DNA of 7,295 nt from Bacillota bacterium (GCA_030705745.1 JAUZPT010000146.1:1-7295); one strand, 5' to 3'; numbered from the stretch's first letter, positions 1 through 5,493 are shown. Notes: a model not told the origin generated them from the letters alone. Program-made: numbers and translations.

Positions 1-20
1 AGGGGCAAAATACATAAAGC

Positions 21-278
21 TCACTCCTCCGTCCTGCACATGGGCCGAGATTCAAATGAAGATGGGGAATCTATTTGATCTCTGTCATCAACGATACTCC
101 TTGTGGCGATAAATTCGCTTTGATCTCCAAAATTCTGACCAAAACCTTGATTTTTCTTATCCGAGTTATGCCACTCGGCGAGAAGATTTTGACCAATATT
201 TACGGCAGAAGCATTTTCAAAGGAATTAATTTTAATCATAAAGATATTTATATTAATATACGGTACAGGAGCAGGCAT
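21..278 (-). CDS. GerPA/GerPF-family spore germination protein, paralogue 1
   Basis: An 85-residue protein that I assign to the small GerPA/GerPF family. Visible hallmarks are a hydrophobic beta-rich N-terminus (residues 1-30), the segment KKNQGFGQ at 41-48 followed by GD at 51-52, and an acidic VDDRDQID at 63-70. The second minus-strand protein at 906-1136 shares this layout, with KKSQGFGQ and an acidic DDDFLD. The family is known from the gerP operon of Bacillus, whose products sit in the spore coat and allow nutrient germinants to reach their receptors. The start is supported by a GGGGG ribosome binding site 7 bases upstream of the ATG. The C-terminal tail, about 15 residues ending CRTEE, is longer than usual. 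It lies outside a full gerPA-F operon, so whether it acts in germination or only as a coat protein is inference. Confidence 0.8.
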   Translation of the reverse strand: MPAPVPYININIFMIKINSFENASAVNIGQNLLAEWHNSDKKNQGFGQNFGDQSEFIATRSIVDDRDQIDSPSSFESRPMCRTEE

Positions 279-312
279 GATGTTTCCCCCTTTGCTTGCT
301 TATAAATATATG

Positions 313-320
313 CATACGAT
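313..320 (+). promoter_or_regulatory. possible sporulation-type -10 (CATACGAT) upstream of the Hsp20 gene
   Basis: CATACGAT fits the CATAnnnT -10 consensus of the mother-cell sigma factors E and K and lies about 100 bases before the Hsp20 start. No convincing -35 element is found 16-18 bases upstream, so the call rests on the -10 and on the spore-related context. On the opposite strand the same interval gives CATATATT, a similar but weaker candidate for the GerPA/PF-like gene ending at 21. Confidence 0.25.
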
Positions 321-423
321 TAAGGATTATGAAGAGAAAGCTTTTTCAGCTTCTGTGAGAAACAATTGAGTTTTTCACATTCGTCATAGACAACAGATCA
401 TCTAAATAAGGAGGGAAATCGCT

Positions 424-909
424 TTGGACATGGATAAACTGAAACAATGGCTGGATATTGCTCAAAATATGAATGGAGGCGATTTTTGGAAAAATATATT
501 TGATCAAGATATGGAGGGATTTACCTCTCCGCCAAATCGCCAGACTTCCTCTGATTTCACAGGTATGAAACCAACTGTAAATGTACAAGAACGCAAGCAA
601 TTTCCTAAAGTAGATATTTTTGAAAATGATCAAGATGTTATCGTCGTGATCGATTTACCTGGGATAAAAAAAGAAGCAATCGAGTTAGGCATCAACGGCC
701 ATTACTTGTTAGTAAAGGGCAATGCAATGCCCCTCTTTCCCCATTTGAAAATAGCTTCTTCGGAACGGTTTTATGGAGAATTCCAAAGACAGATCCAACT
801 TCCAGATGAAGTAAAATCGAATGAAATTAGTGCGAGATTTTGGAACGGTGTTTTGTTTGTCAGCTATAAACGTTCTACTGATTTTGGCGAGCCGATTCAA
901 ATTGATTAG
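424..909 (+). CDS. Hsp20/alpha-crystallin family protein, probably spore-associated
   Basis: A 161-residue small heat shock protein family member. The N-terminal arm (1-58) is polar and rich in Asp, Asn and Gln. The alpha-crystallin domain covers about 60-150, including VIVVIDLPG (72-80), LPDEV (126-130) and the hallmark NGVLFVSY (141-148). The C-terminus carries an IQI at 158-160, matching the I-x-I motif used for oligomer assembly. Family members are ATP-independent holdases, and in B. subtilis some (CotM, CotP) are spore coat proteins. The TTG at 424 is preferred because AAGGAGG ends 9 bases upstream; the in-frame ATG at 430 would be 15 bases away. It sits between two GerPA/PF-like genes, so a coat role is plausible but inferred. 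Its stop overlaps the stop of the next, convergent gene, and no terminator is seen between them. Confidence 0.88.
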   Translation: MDMDKLKQWLDIAQNMNGGDFWKNIFDQDMEGFTSPPNRQTSSDFTGMKPTVNVQERKQFPKVDIFENDQDVIVVIDLPGIKKEAIELGINGHYLLVKGNAMPLFPHLKIASSERFYGEFQRQIQLPDEVKSNEISARFWNGVLFVSYKRSTDFGEPIQID

Positions 910-1136
910 TTCGATTGGCGATAAACGATTGAATCCAGAAAATCATCATCTCTAACATTAACAATCGGAACGATTGTAATCGTACTGTCGGCTGATTGCT
1001 GACCGAAGCCTTGGGACTTCTTGTTCGATACATTTCTTCCAATTGCCCTGGTTGTGCCAATTGAAAGGTTAGAACCTAGACCTATTTCGTTTATTTTCAT
1101 ATCACCTAAGTTGATTTTAGTAGGTAAGAAAACCAT
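906..1136 (-). CDS. GerPA/GerPF-family spore germination protein, paralogue 2
   Basis: A 76-residue protein of the same family as the product of 21-278. It has a hydrophobic start (MVFLPTKINL), a Gly/Ser-rich central part, KKSQGFGQ at 39-46 and an acidic DDDFLD at 63-68, close to the usual size of GerPA/GerPF proteins. A GAGGAGG ribosome binding site ends 7 bases before the ATG. Known family members contribute to coat permeability for germinants. The gene is divergent from the GerPC-like gene at 1229, with about 90 bases between them, and it ends inside the stop region of the Hsp20 gene. The local grouping of two GerPA/PF-like proteins with a GerPC-like one suggests a secondary GerP-type set, which is inference. 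Confidence 0.82.
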   Translation of the reverse strand: MVFLPTKINLGDMKINEIGLGSNLSIGTTRAIGRNVSNKKSQGFGQQSADSTITIVPIVNVRDDDFLDSIVYRQSN

Positions 1137-1161
1137 CTTTTTTCCTCCTCATTTTTTTGGT

Positions 1162-1192
1162 GGACATGATTATTTAATGTAATCCATATACT
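1162..1192 (+). promoter_or_regulatory. possible sigma-K/sigma-E type promoter for the GerPC-like gene
   Basis: CATATACT at 1185-1192 fits the CATAnnnT -10 of mother-cell sigma factors, and a GGACAT sequence at 1162-1167 could supply the AC core of a sigma-K -35, with a slightly long spacer of about 18 bases. The implied start of transcription is about 30 bases before the GerPC-like ATG. gerP genes are known to be transcribed in the mother cell with sigma-K, which agrees, but the match is degenerate. Confidence 0.35.
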
Positions 1193-1228
1193 GAATTAAG
1201 ATCGTGTAAATCAAGGGAGCGGCAACAA

Positions 1229-1633
1229 ATGTCATTTAAAGATTTATTCCAATCCTTGTATAAAAATGAGCCGAATACAAAAATTAAAGCAAAGGTAGAA
1301 CAGCTAGAAAAAGAACTTAGTATACTAAAAGAATCTTTTAATAAACTTGAAGAAAAATCGGTAGGTGGTGGTGGGCATCCGAAGGAAGCGCCAATTATCA
1401 TCGAAAAAATTAATATCGAAAAAATTATTTTGGATAAATATGAGCTAAATAATCATTTTGGACAACTCGGCATAAAAGAGCTAAAAGGGAGATTAAACAT
1501 CGGAGCAACATATGGAAGTGAATTTTCCCCTAAAGTAGAAGATGAAGAAGAAAATAAAATCAAACGAGAAAAGAAGACTAACATACCAGAAAAAGTCCCT
1601 AAGGTAAATATCCACTCAAAAAGCGAAGAATAA
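1229..1633 (+). CDS. GerPC-like spore germination protein
   Basis: A 134-residue protein that resembles GerPC in layout. It has a heptad-like charged coiled coil at about 17-44, a short glycine linker GGGG at 46-49, and a conserved core at about 54-92 with repeated I/E/K segments (IIIEKINIEKI), then LGIKELKGRLNIG. In GerPC proteins a coiled coil is likewise followed by a short segment ending in a GxLNIG-type motif. The tail from about residue 100 is highly charged, rich in Lys and Glu, and probably disordered. A GGGAG ribosome binding site lies 9-10 bases before the ATG. GerPC is a structural member of the GerP coat-permeability system. Similarity is clearest in the core, so a related GerPC-domain coat protein with a different partner is also possible. 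Confidence 0.72.
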   Translation: MSFKDLFQSLYKNEPNTKIKAKVEQLEKELSILKESFNKLEEKSVGGGGHPKEAPIIIEKINIEKIILDKYELNNHFGQLGIKELKGRLNIGATYGSEFSPKVEDEEENKIKREKKTNIPEKVPKVNIHSKSEE

Positions 1634-1644
1634 AAGCAAAAAGA

Positions 1645-1685
1645 AGCCCTGCCATGGGAAATTTTATTTTCCTATGGCAACGGCT
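1645..1685 (-). terminator. hairpin terminator between the GerPC-like gene and ykuS
   Basis: A long inverted repeat pairs 1650-1661 with 1667-1679 (about 12 bp with one G-U pair), extended by AGCC/GGCT at 1645-1648 and 1682-1685. On the minus strand it is followed by an interrupted T-rich run (TCTTTTTGCTTTT), so it best fits the end of ykuS. It may also stop plus-strand transcription from the GerPC-like gene, although no T-tract follows on that side. Confidence 0.65.
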
Positions 1686-1720
1686 AATGGTTAGCAAATC
1701 ATTATTAAAAGATAACATTT

Positions 1721-1963
1721 TTATTGTAGTTTATTTTCTACTTGCTGGCATACTTCATCTGCTGATAATCCATTTGCTTCAATTACGGAAGCATTCGTCG
1801 TGCTATCCTGCATTCCCATAACGTTTGAATCAATGCCAGAAACTACACAGAATTCGCAATCTTTCGCGTCTGCTTCCTGTTTCAATTCTACAACATCATG
1901 GCCTTTTTCACGAAGGGCCTGTTGTATATTTGTAAGAGATTGTTCTACTCCAATTTTCGCCAT
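1721..1963 (-). CDS. ykuS: YkuS family protein (UPF0180)
   Basis: An 80-residue protein recognisable along its whole length as YkuS/UPF0180. It begins MAKIGVEQSL, continues through an amphipathic helix (LTNIQQALREKG), then CEFCVVSGIDSNVMG, and ends with a helix containing CQQVENKL. The function of the family is unknown; it is widespread in Bacillaceae. The pair of cysteines in CEFC is a family feature, and a third cysteine lies near the C-terminus. An in-frame GTG at 1972 exists but overlaps the AGGAGGT ribosome binding site, which is ideally placed 7 bases before the ATG at 1963, so the shorter start is chosen. The gene stands alone, with a hairpin terminator downstream. Confidence 0.92.
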   Translation of the reverse strand: MAKIGVEQSLTNIQQALREKGHDVVELKQEADAKDCEFCVVSGIDSNVMGMQDSTTNASVIEANGLSADEVCQQVENKLQ

Positions 1964-2010
1964 TCCAAACACCTCCTCTTAAAAGTAGAATTCCAAAAAG
2001 GACTTCAATT

Positions 2011-2041
2011 ATTCTAATCCCATACGCATATTTTTTTTCAA
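2011..2041 (-). promoter_or_regulatory. weak sigma-A-like promoter for ykuS
   Basis: On the minus strand TTGAAA (2036-2041) and TAGAAT (2011-2016) are separated by 19 bases. Each hexamer resembles the sigma-A consensus, but the spacer is long, so the call is tentative. Confidence 0.3.
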
Positions 2042-2072
2042 CTGCCGGAAGCTATGAGAGGGAGGTGCTTAG

Positions 2073-2204
2073 ATGGGAAATCGAAAAAAAGATCCTGCAA
2101 CGATAGGTCTTGGTTCTCCTCAGGTCGAAGGCCAGGGGACAACGCAAACAGAAACTGGAAGAAAAAGTTTTTCTTCTGCAAGGAAATCACAAAAAAAAGA
2201 TTAG
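2073..2204 (+). CDS. YuzL-like small basic protein
   Basis: A 43-residue ORF beginning MGNRKKDPATIGLG, continuing SPQVEGQGTT and ending in a basic tail (SARKSQKKD). A strong GGGAGGTG ribosome binding site lies about 5 bases before the ATG, and the gene ends just before a terminator hairpin. The lysine-rich start, the GLGxxxVEGQGT core and the size match my memory of the YuzL-like family of Bacillaceae, which is uncharacterised. The composition (small, hydrophilic, rich in Lys, Gln, Gly and Thr) also resembles minor small acid-soluble spore proteins, so a spore role is possible. A longer ORF in another frame at 2054-2296 covers the same DNA, but it lacks a suitable ribosome binding site and has improbable composition. 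Confidence 0.72.
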   Translation: MGNRKKDPATIGLGSPQVEGQGTTQTETGRKSFSSARKSQKKD

Positions 2205-2210
2205 AATGGG

Positions 2211-2257
2211 AAAAAAATAGAGGAGCAAGCAATGATTCACATTCTGCTTGCTCCTCT
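2211..2257 (-). terminator. intrinsic terminator of ykpA
   Basis: A perfect 13-bp stem (2219-2231 with 2245-2257, GC-rich GAGGAGCAAGCA arm) with a 13-base loop lies directly after the ykpA stop. In the minus direction it is followed by ATTTTTTT, a classic T-tract. It may also stop plus-strand transcripts from the YuzL-like gene, which ends 14 bases before the stem. Confidence 0.88.
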
Positions 2258-2263
2258 TCTGAT

Positions 2264-3883
2264 TTATTCGTACATTTTGGCAACTTGTTTTTGTAGTTCT
2301 GTATCATCCAAGTACTCATCATACGTCAACTGCTTGTCGACCATACCTGATGGCGTCAATTCAATGATGCGATTCGCGATCGTTTGGATGAACTGATGGT
2401 CATGTGAAGAAAACAGCATGGAGCCTTTAAAATTGATCAACCCGTTATTCAATGCAGTAATCGATTCCAAATCTAAATGGTTGGTAGGCTCTTCAAGCAG
2501 AAGGACATTGGAGCCGCTTAACATCATCTTGGATAGGATACAACGGACTTTTTCTCCTCCAGATAACACACTTGCTTTTTTCAAAACTTCCTCACCGGAA
2601 AAGAGCATTCTGCCTAAAAATACGCGCAGGAAGCTTTCGCTTTCGTCCTTCGGGGAGAATTGGCGCAACCAATCAACCAGATTTAGATCGCTGTTCTCGA
2701 AGAAGCGGGAATTATCGATTGGGAAGTAGGACTGAGAAGTAGTTATTCCCCATTTAAAGCTTCCGCTATCCGCTTCTAGCTCGCCCATTAAAATTTTAAA
2801 TAATGTGGTTTTTGCAAGTTCATTTGTGCCTACAAGAGCGATTTTATCGTCCTTATTCATGATAAAGCTAATATTATCGAGCACCTTCACACCATCGATC
2901 GTCTTCGTTAAACCTTCTACACGCAATAAGTCATTTCCAATTTCACGTTCTGGTGTAAAGCCTACGTATGGATAGCGGCGTGACGAAGGGCGGATATCGT
3001 CCAAGGTAATTTTATCAAGAAGCTTTTTACGCGAAGTAGCTTGCTTTGATTTTGAAGCATTTGCACTAAAACGCGCAATAAAAGCTTGAAGTTCCTTGAT
3101 TTTTTCTTCTTTTTTCTTGTTCGCGTCTTGAGTCATTCTTGAAGCGAGCTGGCTTGATTCATACCAAAAATCATAGTTCCCAACATAAACCTGGATTTTA
3201 CTGAAGTCCAAATCAGCAATATGCGTACACACTTTATTTAGGAAATGACGGTCATGGGATACAACGATGACGGTATTTTCGAAATTAATTAGGAATTCTT
3301 CAAGCCACTGGATTGCTTTAATGTCCAGATGGTTGGTAGGCTCGTCCAGTAATAGGACATCAGGTTTTCCAAAAAGTGCCTGCGCAAGTAGAACCTTCAC
3401 TTTTTCGGAACCTGTTAATTCTTCCATTTTTTTATCGTGAAGATTTTCGTCGATCCCAAGTCCCTTTAAGAGGATAGCTGCTTCTGATTCAGCTTCCCAG
3501 CCGTTCAATTCCGCAAATTCGCCTTCAAGTTCAGCTGCTTTCATGCCATCTTCATCGGTAAAGTTTTCTTTCATGTAAATGGCATCTTTTTCTTGCATCA
3601 CCTGATAAAGACGAGTATGGCCCATAATGACAACCTTCAATACTTCAACTTCTTCATATTCAAAGTGATTTTGTTTCAGCACTGCCATTCTTTCACCAGG
3701 CCCTAAATGGACTGTTCCAGATTGTGCTTCTATTTCTCCTGACAATATTTTGAGGAATGTCGATTTACCTGCACCATTCGCTCCTATAAGCCCATAGCAA
3801 TTGCCGGGGTTGAATTTTATATTTACATCTTCAAATAATTTACGTTCACCATATCTTAAACTTACATTACTAACAGTAATCAT
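2264..3883 (-). CDS. ykpA: ABC-F family ATPase YkpA
   Basis: A 539-residue soluble ABC-F protein with two nucleotide-binding domains and no membrane segment, close to B. subtilis YkpA (about 540 residues). NBD1 has Walker A GANGAGKST (34-42), signature LTGSEK (156-161) and Walker B LLLDEPTNHLD (177-187). A charged linker at about 240-320 contains SKQATSRKK. NBD2 has an altered Walker A, GTNELAKTT (352-360), where the two inner glycines are replaced; signature LSGGEK; and Walker B LLLEEPTNHLD, with Glu464 in place of the usual Asp. ABC-F proteins bind the ribosomal E-site region and modulate translation, and some give antibiotic resistance; the role of YkpA is not settled. The ATG at 3883 is chosen over the ATG at 3898 because GGAGG lies 8 bases before it and because it matches the family N-terminus. 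It is a single-gene unit with its own terminator. Confidence 0.95.
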   Translation of the reverse strand: MITVSNVSLRYGERKLFEDVNIKFNPGNCYGLIGANGAGKSTFLKILSGEIEAQSGTVHLGPGERMAVLKQNHFEYEEVEVLKVVIMGHTRLYQVMQEKDAIYMKENFTDEDGMKAAELEGEFAELNGWEAESEAAILLKGLGIDENLHDKKMEELTGSEKVKVLLAQALFGKPDVLLLDEPTNHLDIKAIQWLEEFLINFENTVIVVSHDRHFLNKVCTHIADLDFSKIQVYVGNYDFWYESSQLASRMTQDANKKKEEKIKELQAFIARFSANASKSKQATSRKKLLDKITLDDIRPSSRRYPYVGFTPEREIGNDLLRVEGLTKTIDGVKVLDNISFIMNKDDKIALVGTNELAKTTLFKILMGELEADSGSFKWGITTSQSYFPIDNSRFFENSDLNLVDWLRQFSPKDESESFLRVFLGRMLFSGEEVLKKASVLSGGEKVRCILSKMMLSGSNVLLLEEPTNHLDLESITALNNGLINFKGSMLFSSHDHQFIQTIANRIIELTPSGMVDKQLTYDEYLDDTELQKQVAKMYE

Positions 3884-4185
3884 ATTAAAATCCTCCATAA
3901 ATAAATATCTACGAAATTATACCATTAATAAAAGGTAAGAGCGAATTGTTTTAAATGTTAATTTTAAAATAAATAATTGAATTTTCGGAAAAACAGGGGT
4001 TTTATTCTATATTTTTGGGGAATACAATGAAAAAGCTGAATTGTTCAAATAAGTTTGTTCAATAGTCATTTTTTTTCGAATGTAAATTAAAAAATAAGTG
4101 TAAATATTTTTCGGGAATTCACACTTTATTCATATTTTTGGTGTAATATTATTTTAGAACAAGCTAAATAAAGAAGGTGAGTAGC
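3884..4185. other. AT-rich intergenic region between ykpA and the 44-residue ORF
   Basis: About 300 bases without a supported gene between divergent coding regions. It holds the ykpA promoter at its left end. Near the right end there is a 6-bp inverted repeat (AAGTGT at 4096-4101, ACACTT at 4121-4126, 19 bases apart) that could be an operator. A loose direct repeat is also present: GTGTAAATATT near 4098 and GTGTAATATT at 4141. No clear sigma-A promoter for the plus-strand ORF was found, although TATTAT at 4147-4152 could be a -10. Confidence 0.5.
3916..3924 (-). promoter_or_regulatory. extended -10 promoter of ykpA
   Basis: On the minus strand the sequence TGGTATAAT forms an extended sigma-A -10 (TGnTATAAT) about 32 bases before the ykpA ATG. 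No good -35 hexamer lies 16-18 bases upstream, which is tolerable for an extended -10. Confidence 0.6.
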
Positions 4186-4320
4186 ATGGCTAAGAAGCAA
4201 ATTTCCGAACTCGTTAACAAATTGAAAGATGCAGGAATAAAAGCCAGTTTAACGAAACCGAAATCCAATTATCTTTTATCTTTGCAACAACTCAAAAATT
4301 ACCCTACTTCAGCAACTTGA
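4186..4320 (+). CDS. unrecognised 44-residue basic protein
   Basis: A short ORF beginning MAKKQISELVNKLKDAG and ending QQLKNYPTSAT. It is supported by an AAGGTGA ribosome binding site 5 bases before the ATG, a coherent protein composition and a strong terminator about 60 bases downstream. The first half would form an amphipathic, Lys-rich helix (about residues 4-16). The second half contains SNYLLSLQQLKNY, possibly another short helix. There is no signal peptide, membrane segment or cysteine. I do not recognise the family. It stands alone, convergent with the SCO-like gene, and is preceded by an AT-rich region with an inverted repeat. A chance ORF cannot be excluded, but ribosome binding site plus terminator make a real gene likely. 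Confidence 0.6.
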   Translation: MAKKQISELVNKLKDAGIKASLTKPKSNYLLSLQQLKNYPTSAT

Positions 4321-4382
4321 TAAGAATTATTTATAGTGAGAAAAATGAATGAAAATGATGTTCAGAGATTTAAAGTAAGTAC

Positions 4383-4418
4383 AAAAAATCGGCCATTCAA
4401 AGAATAGGCCGATTTTTT
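4383..4418. terminator. bidirectional intrinsic terminator
   Basis: AAAAAATCGGCC (4383-4394) pairs perfectly with GGCCGATTTTTT (4407-4418). The stem extends inward through ATTC/GAAT with one bulged A, leaving a three-base loop. The flanking A and T runs make it functional on both strands, serving the 44-residue ORF (plus) and the SCO-like gene (minus, stop 6 bases away). Confidence 0.92.
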
Positions 4419-4423
4419 GCATA

Positions 4424-5023
4424 TTATAATTGCTTGGAAATATAATCATATACTTCCTGTTCGTTAAATTGTTCACCCATTGGGAATTTTTTGATGAACT
4501 TATTATTTTCATCCAGTAAAAAGGTAAAGGTGCTGTGTATAAAGAAGCCGTTGCCAGGATCTTTGTATTGAAATTGTAGGGATGAGGCTGCTTCTTTAAT
4601 TTTTTTAAGGTCAGATTTAATTGATGCATGCGAGCCAGTTAGAAAAACCCAATTCCCATCATTACTAATGCCAAAGGAGTTCATGTATTTTTTCATGACC
4701 TCTGGTGTATCACGGTAAGGATCAATAGAGATGGTCAGAAACTGAATATCTTTTCCATAAACTCCGGTTTTTTGTAGTTTATTTTTCAAAGCTACCATTT
4801 TTTGAGTCGTTGTCGGACAAATATCCGGGCAATGAGTATAAACGAATTCAACAAGTTTCAATTTTTTGTGGTTATCCCCAAACCTGTATGAATCGTTATT
4901 TTGAGTAGTAAGAGTAATCGTTGGCGGAATTTTCGCATTGGCATCACGAATAAGAAAAAAGGAAATTCCGGCTAGGATGCCTAAAAGGATTAATGCACTA
5001 CTTATTACATAGATTTTCTTCAT
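4424..5023 (-). CDS. SCO1/SenC family protein, membrane-anchored
   Basis: A 199-residue SCO-family protein with a thioredoxin-like fold. Residues 7-25 form a hydrophobic N-terminal membrane anchor or uncleaved signal. The metal-binding motif CPDICP gives Cys65 and Cys69 (CxxxC), and the third ligand is His163 in FFIHST. TISIDPYRDTPEVMKKY at 97-113 is the family's SxDPxxDTP block. SCO proteins deliver copper to the Cu-A site of cytochrome c oxidase or act as thiol-disulfide reductases outside the membrane. There is no lipobox cysteine, unlike the lipoprotein SCO (YpmQ) of B. subtilis, so this may be a second SCO type. The ATG at 5023 is preferred to the one at 5038 because GAGGGGTG lies about 5 bases before it. 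No cytochrome oxidase genes are nearby, and it ends at a bidirectional terminator. Confidence 0.9.
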   Translation of the reverse strand: MKKIYVISSALILLGILAGISFFLIRDANAKIPPTITLTTQNNDSYRFGDNHKKLKLVEFVYTHCPDICPTTTQKMVALKNKLQKTGVYGKDIQFLTISIDPYRDTPEVMKKYMNSFGISNDGNWVFLTGSHASIKSDLKKIKEAASSLQFQYKDPGNGFFIHSTFTFLLDENNKFIKKFPMGEQFNEQEVYDYISKQL

Positions 5024-5107
5024 ATTTACACCCCTCATAATAAAGATAAAGAAATTTTAAGAAAAAAGATATGGATAAATTGTGAACTCATAGGTAGAAA
5101 TAAGTTA

Positions 5108-5136
5108 TTGACAAATATTACATATGTTTGTATAAT
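5108..5136 (+). promoter_or_regulatory. consensus sigma-A promoter
   Basis: TTGACA (5108-5113) and TATAAT (5131-5136) are exact consensus hexamers separated by exactly 17 bases. Transcription would start near 5142-5144, about 350 bases before the MutS2-like gene. Such a strong promoter before a long leader with a terminator fits a gene controlled by premature termination rather than by initiation. Confidence 0.9.
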
Positions 5137-5175
5137 TTAGCAGAATCAAATTTATTTAAAGATGGGGTATGTTGT

Positions 5176-5199
5176 ATGTTAGGTGTTGTTCTTAACTAA
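5176..5199 (+). CDS. possible 7-residue leader peptide (MLGVVLN)
   Basis: The first ATG with usable spacing in the leader RNA opens a seven-codon ORF, MLGVVLN, ending in TAA, about 33 bases after the predicted transcription start. A G-rich GATGGGG lies 8 bases upstream and could act as a weak ribosome binding site. Short leader peptides of this kind control many ribosome-targeting-drug resistance genes in Firmicutes. Here the idea is inference, as so short an ORF could be chance. Confidence 0.3.
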   Translation: MLGVVLN

Positions 5200-5331
5200 T
5201 CCACTAAACTGGATAAGATCTTTCCATTGTTAATTAAGCCGATGTTAAAAAAGACGGCTTATTTATGCGTGGAATTGATTAAAGTTGAGAGCAATGGTCA
5301 TAGCAAAGCATACTTTTGAATTTTCAAGTAT

Positions 5332-5365
5332 AGCTGTGTACCTCTGTGTATACAGTTTTTATTTT
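5332..5365 (+). terminator. upstream hairpin with T-tract in the leader
   Basis: CTGTGTAC (5334-5341) pairs with GTATACAG (5348-5355), 8 bp with one G-U, around a 6-base loop, and is followed immediately by TTTTTATTTT. It looks like a weak intrinsic terminator or a pause hairpin. Its 5' arm overlaps the 3' arm of the preceding hairpin (5307-5335), so the two may compete. Confidence 0.5.
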
Positions 5366-5419
5366 GATTAAAAAAGTATAAAAGGAAGGTAAAGAAGTTT
5401 GAGTTTTTACCTTTTTCCT

Positions 5420-5452
5420 GGCTGCGATGATATGTTCATCGCGGTCTTTTTT
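5420..5452 (+). terminator. intrinsic terminator upstream of the MutS2-like gene
   Basis: GGCTGCGATGA (5420-5430) pairs with TCATCGCGGTC (5436-5446), about 11 bp with G-U pairs, around a TATGT loop, and runs into TCTTTTTT. It ends about 40 bases before the MutS2-like start and after the sigma-A promoter, so it would block most transcription unless an antiterminator forms. The upstream GGTCATAGC near 5296-5304 is partly complementary to its 5' arm and is one candidate antiterminator strand. Confidence 0.82.
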
Positions 5453-5493
5453 GTATATAAATTTGATTAATTATTCCTAAGGAGGAAATGGCA

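Larger units (their letters stand above)
5143..5493 (+). promoter_or_regulatory. long structured leader, probable transcription attenuator
   Basis: About 350 bases between a strong promoter and the MutS2-like start, with no long ORF. In order it contains a 7-codon mini-ORF (5176-5199); a hairpin AAGCCG/CGGCTT (5236-5241 with 5255-5260); a hairpin around 5307-5335; a hairpin with a T-tract (5334-5365); a stem GGTAAA/TTTACC near 5386-5412; and a strong terminator (5420-5452). I looked for a T-box (no GGTGG-type element) and recognise no known riboswitch. Attenuation is inferred from layout: constitutive promoter, mini-ORF, terminators, then gene. Confidence 0.6.

Noticed and set aside
346..633. 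95-residue minus-strand ORF
   Set aside because: Antisense shadow of the Hsp20 gene, without a ribosome binding site or a recognisable domain.
1964..1972. Upstream GTG start for YkuS at 1972
   Set aside because: The GTG overlaps the AGGAGGT ribosome binding site; the ATG at 1963 is at ideal distance and matches the family N-terminus.
2054..2296. 80-residue plus-strand ORF overlapping the YuzL-like gene and the ykpA terminator
   Set aside because: It runs through the terminator hairpin and into the ykpA 3' end, has an improbable composition, and its frame lacks a ribosome binding site; the shorter frame at 2073 is well supported.
5218..5225. Palindromic stretch around GATCTTTCC near 5218 as an operator
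   Set aside because: The match is short and lies within the transcribed leader, where it is better explained by chance or RNA structure.
5380..5452. T-box riboswitch before the MutS2-like gene
   Set aside because: The terminator ends in GCGGTCTTTTTT as T-box terminators often do, but no GGTGGnACCGCG-type element or specifier stem was found, and the gene is not amino-acid related.
5488..5490. ATG start of the MutS2-like gene at 5488
   Set aside because: Only two bases separate it from the GGAGG; the TTG two codons later has normal spacing and matches related N-termini.
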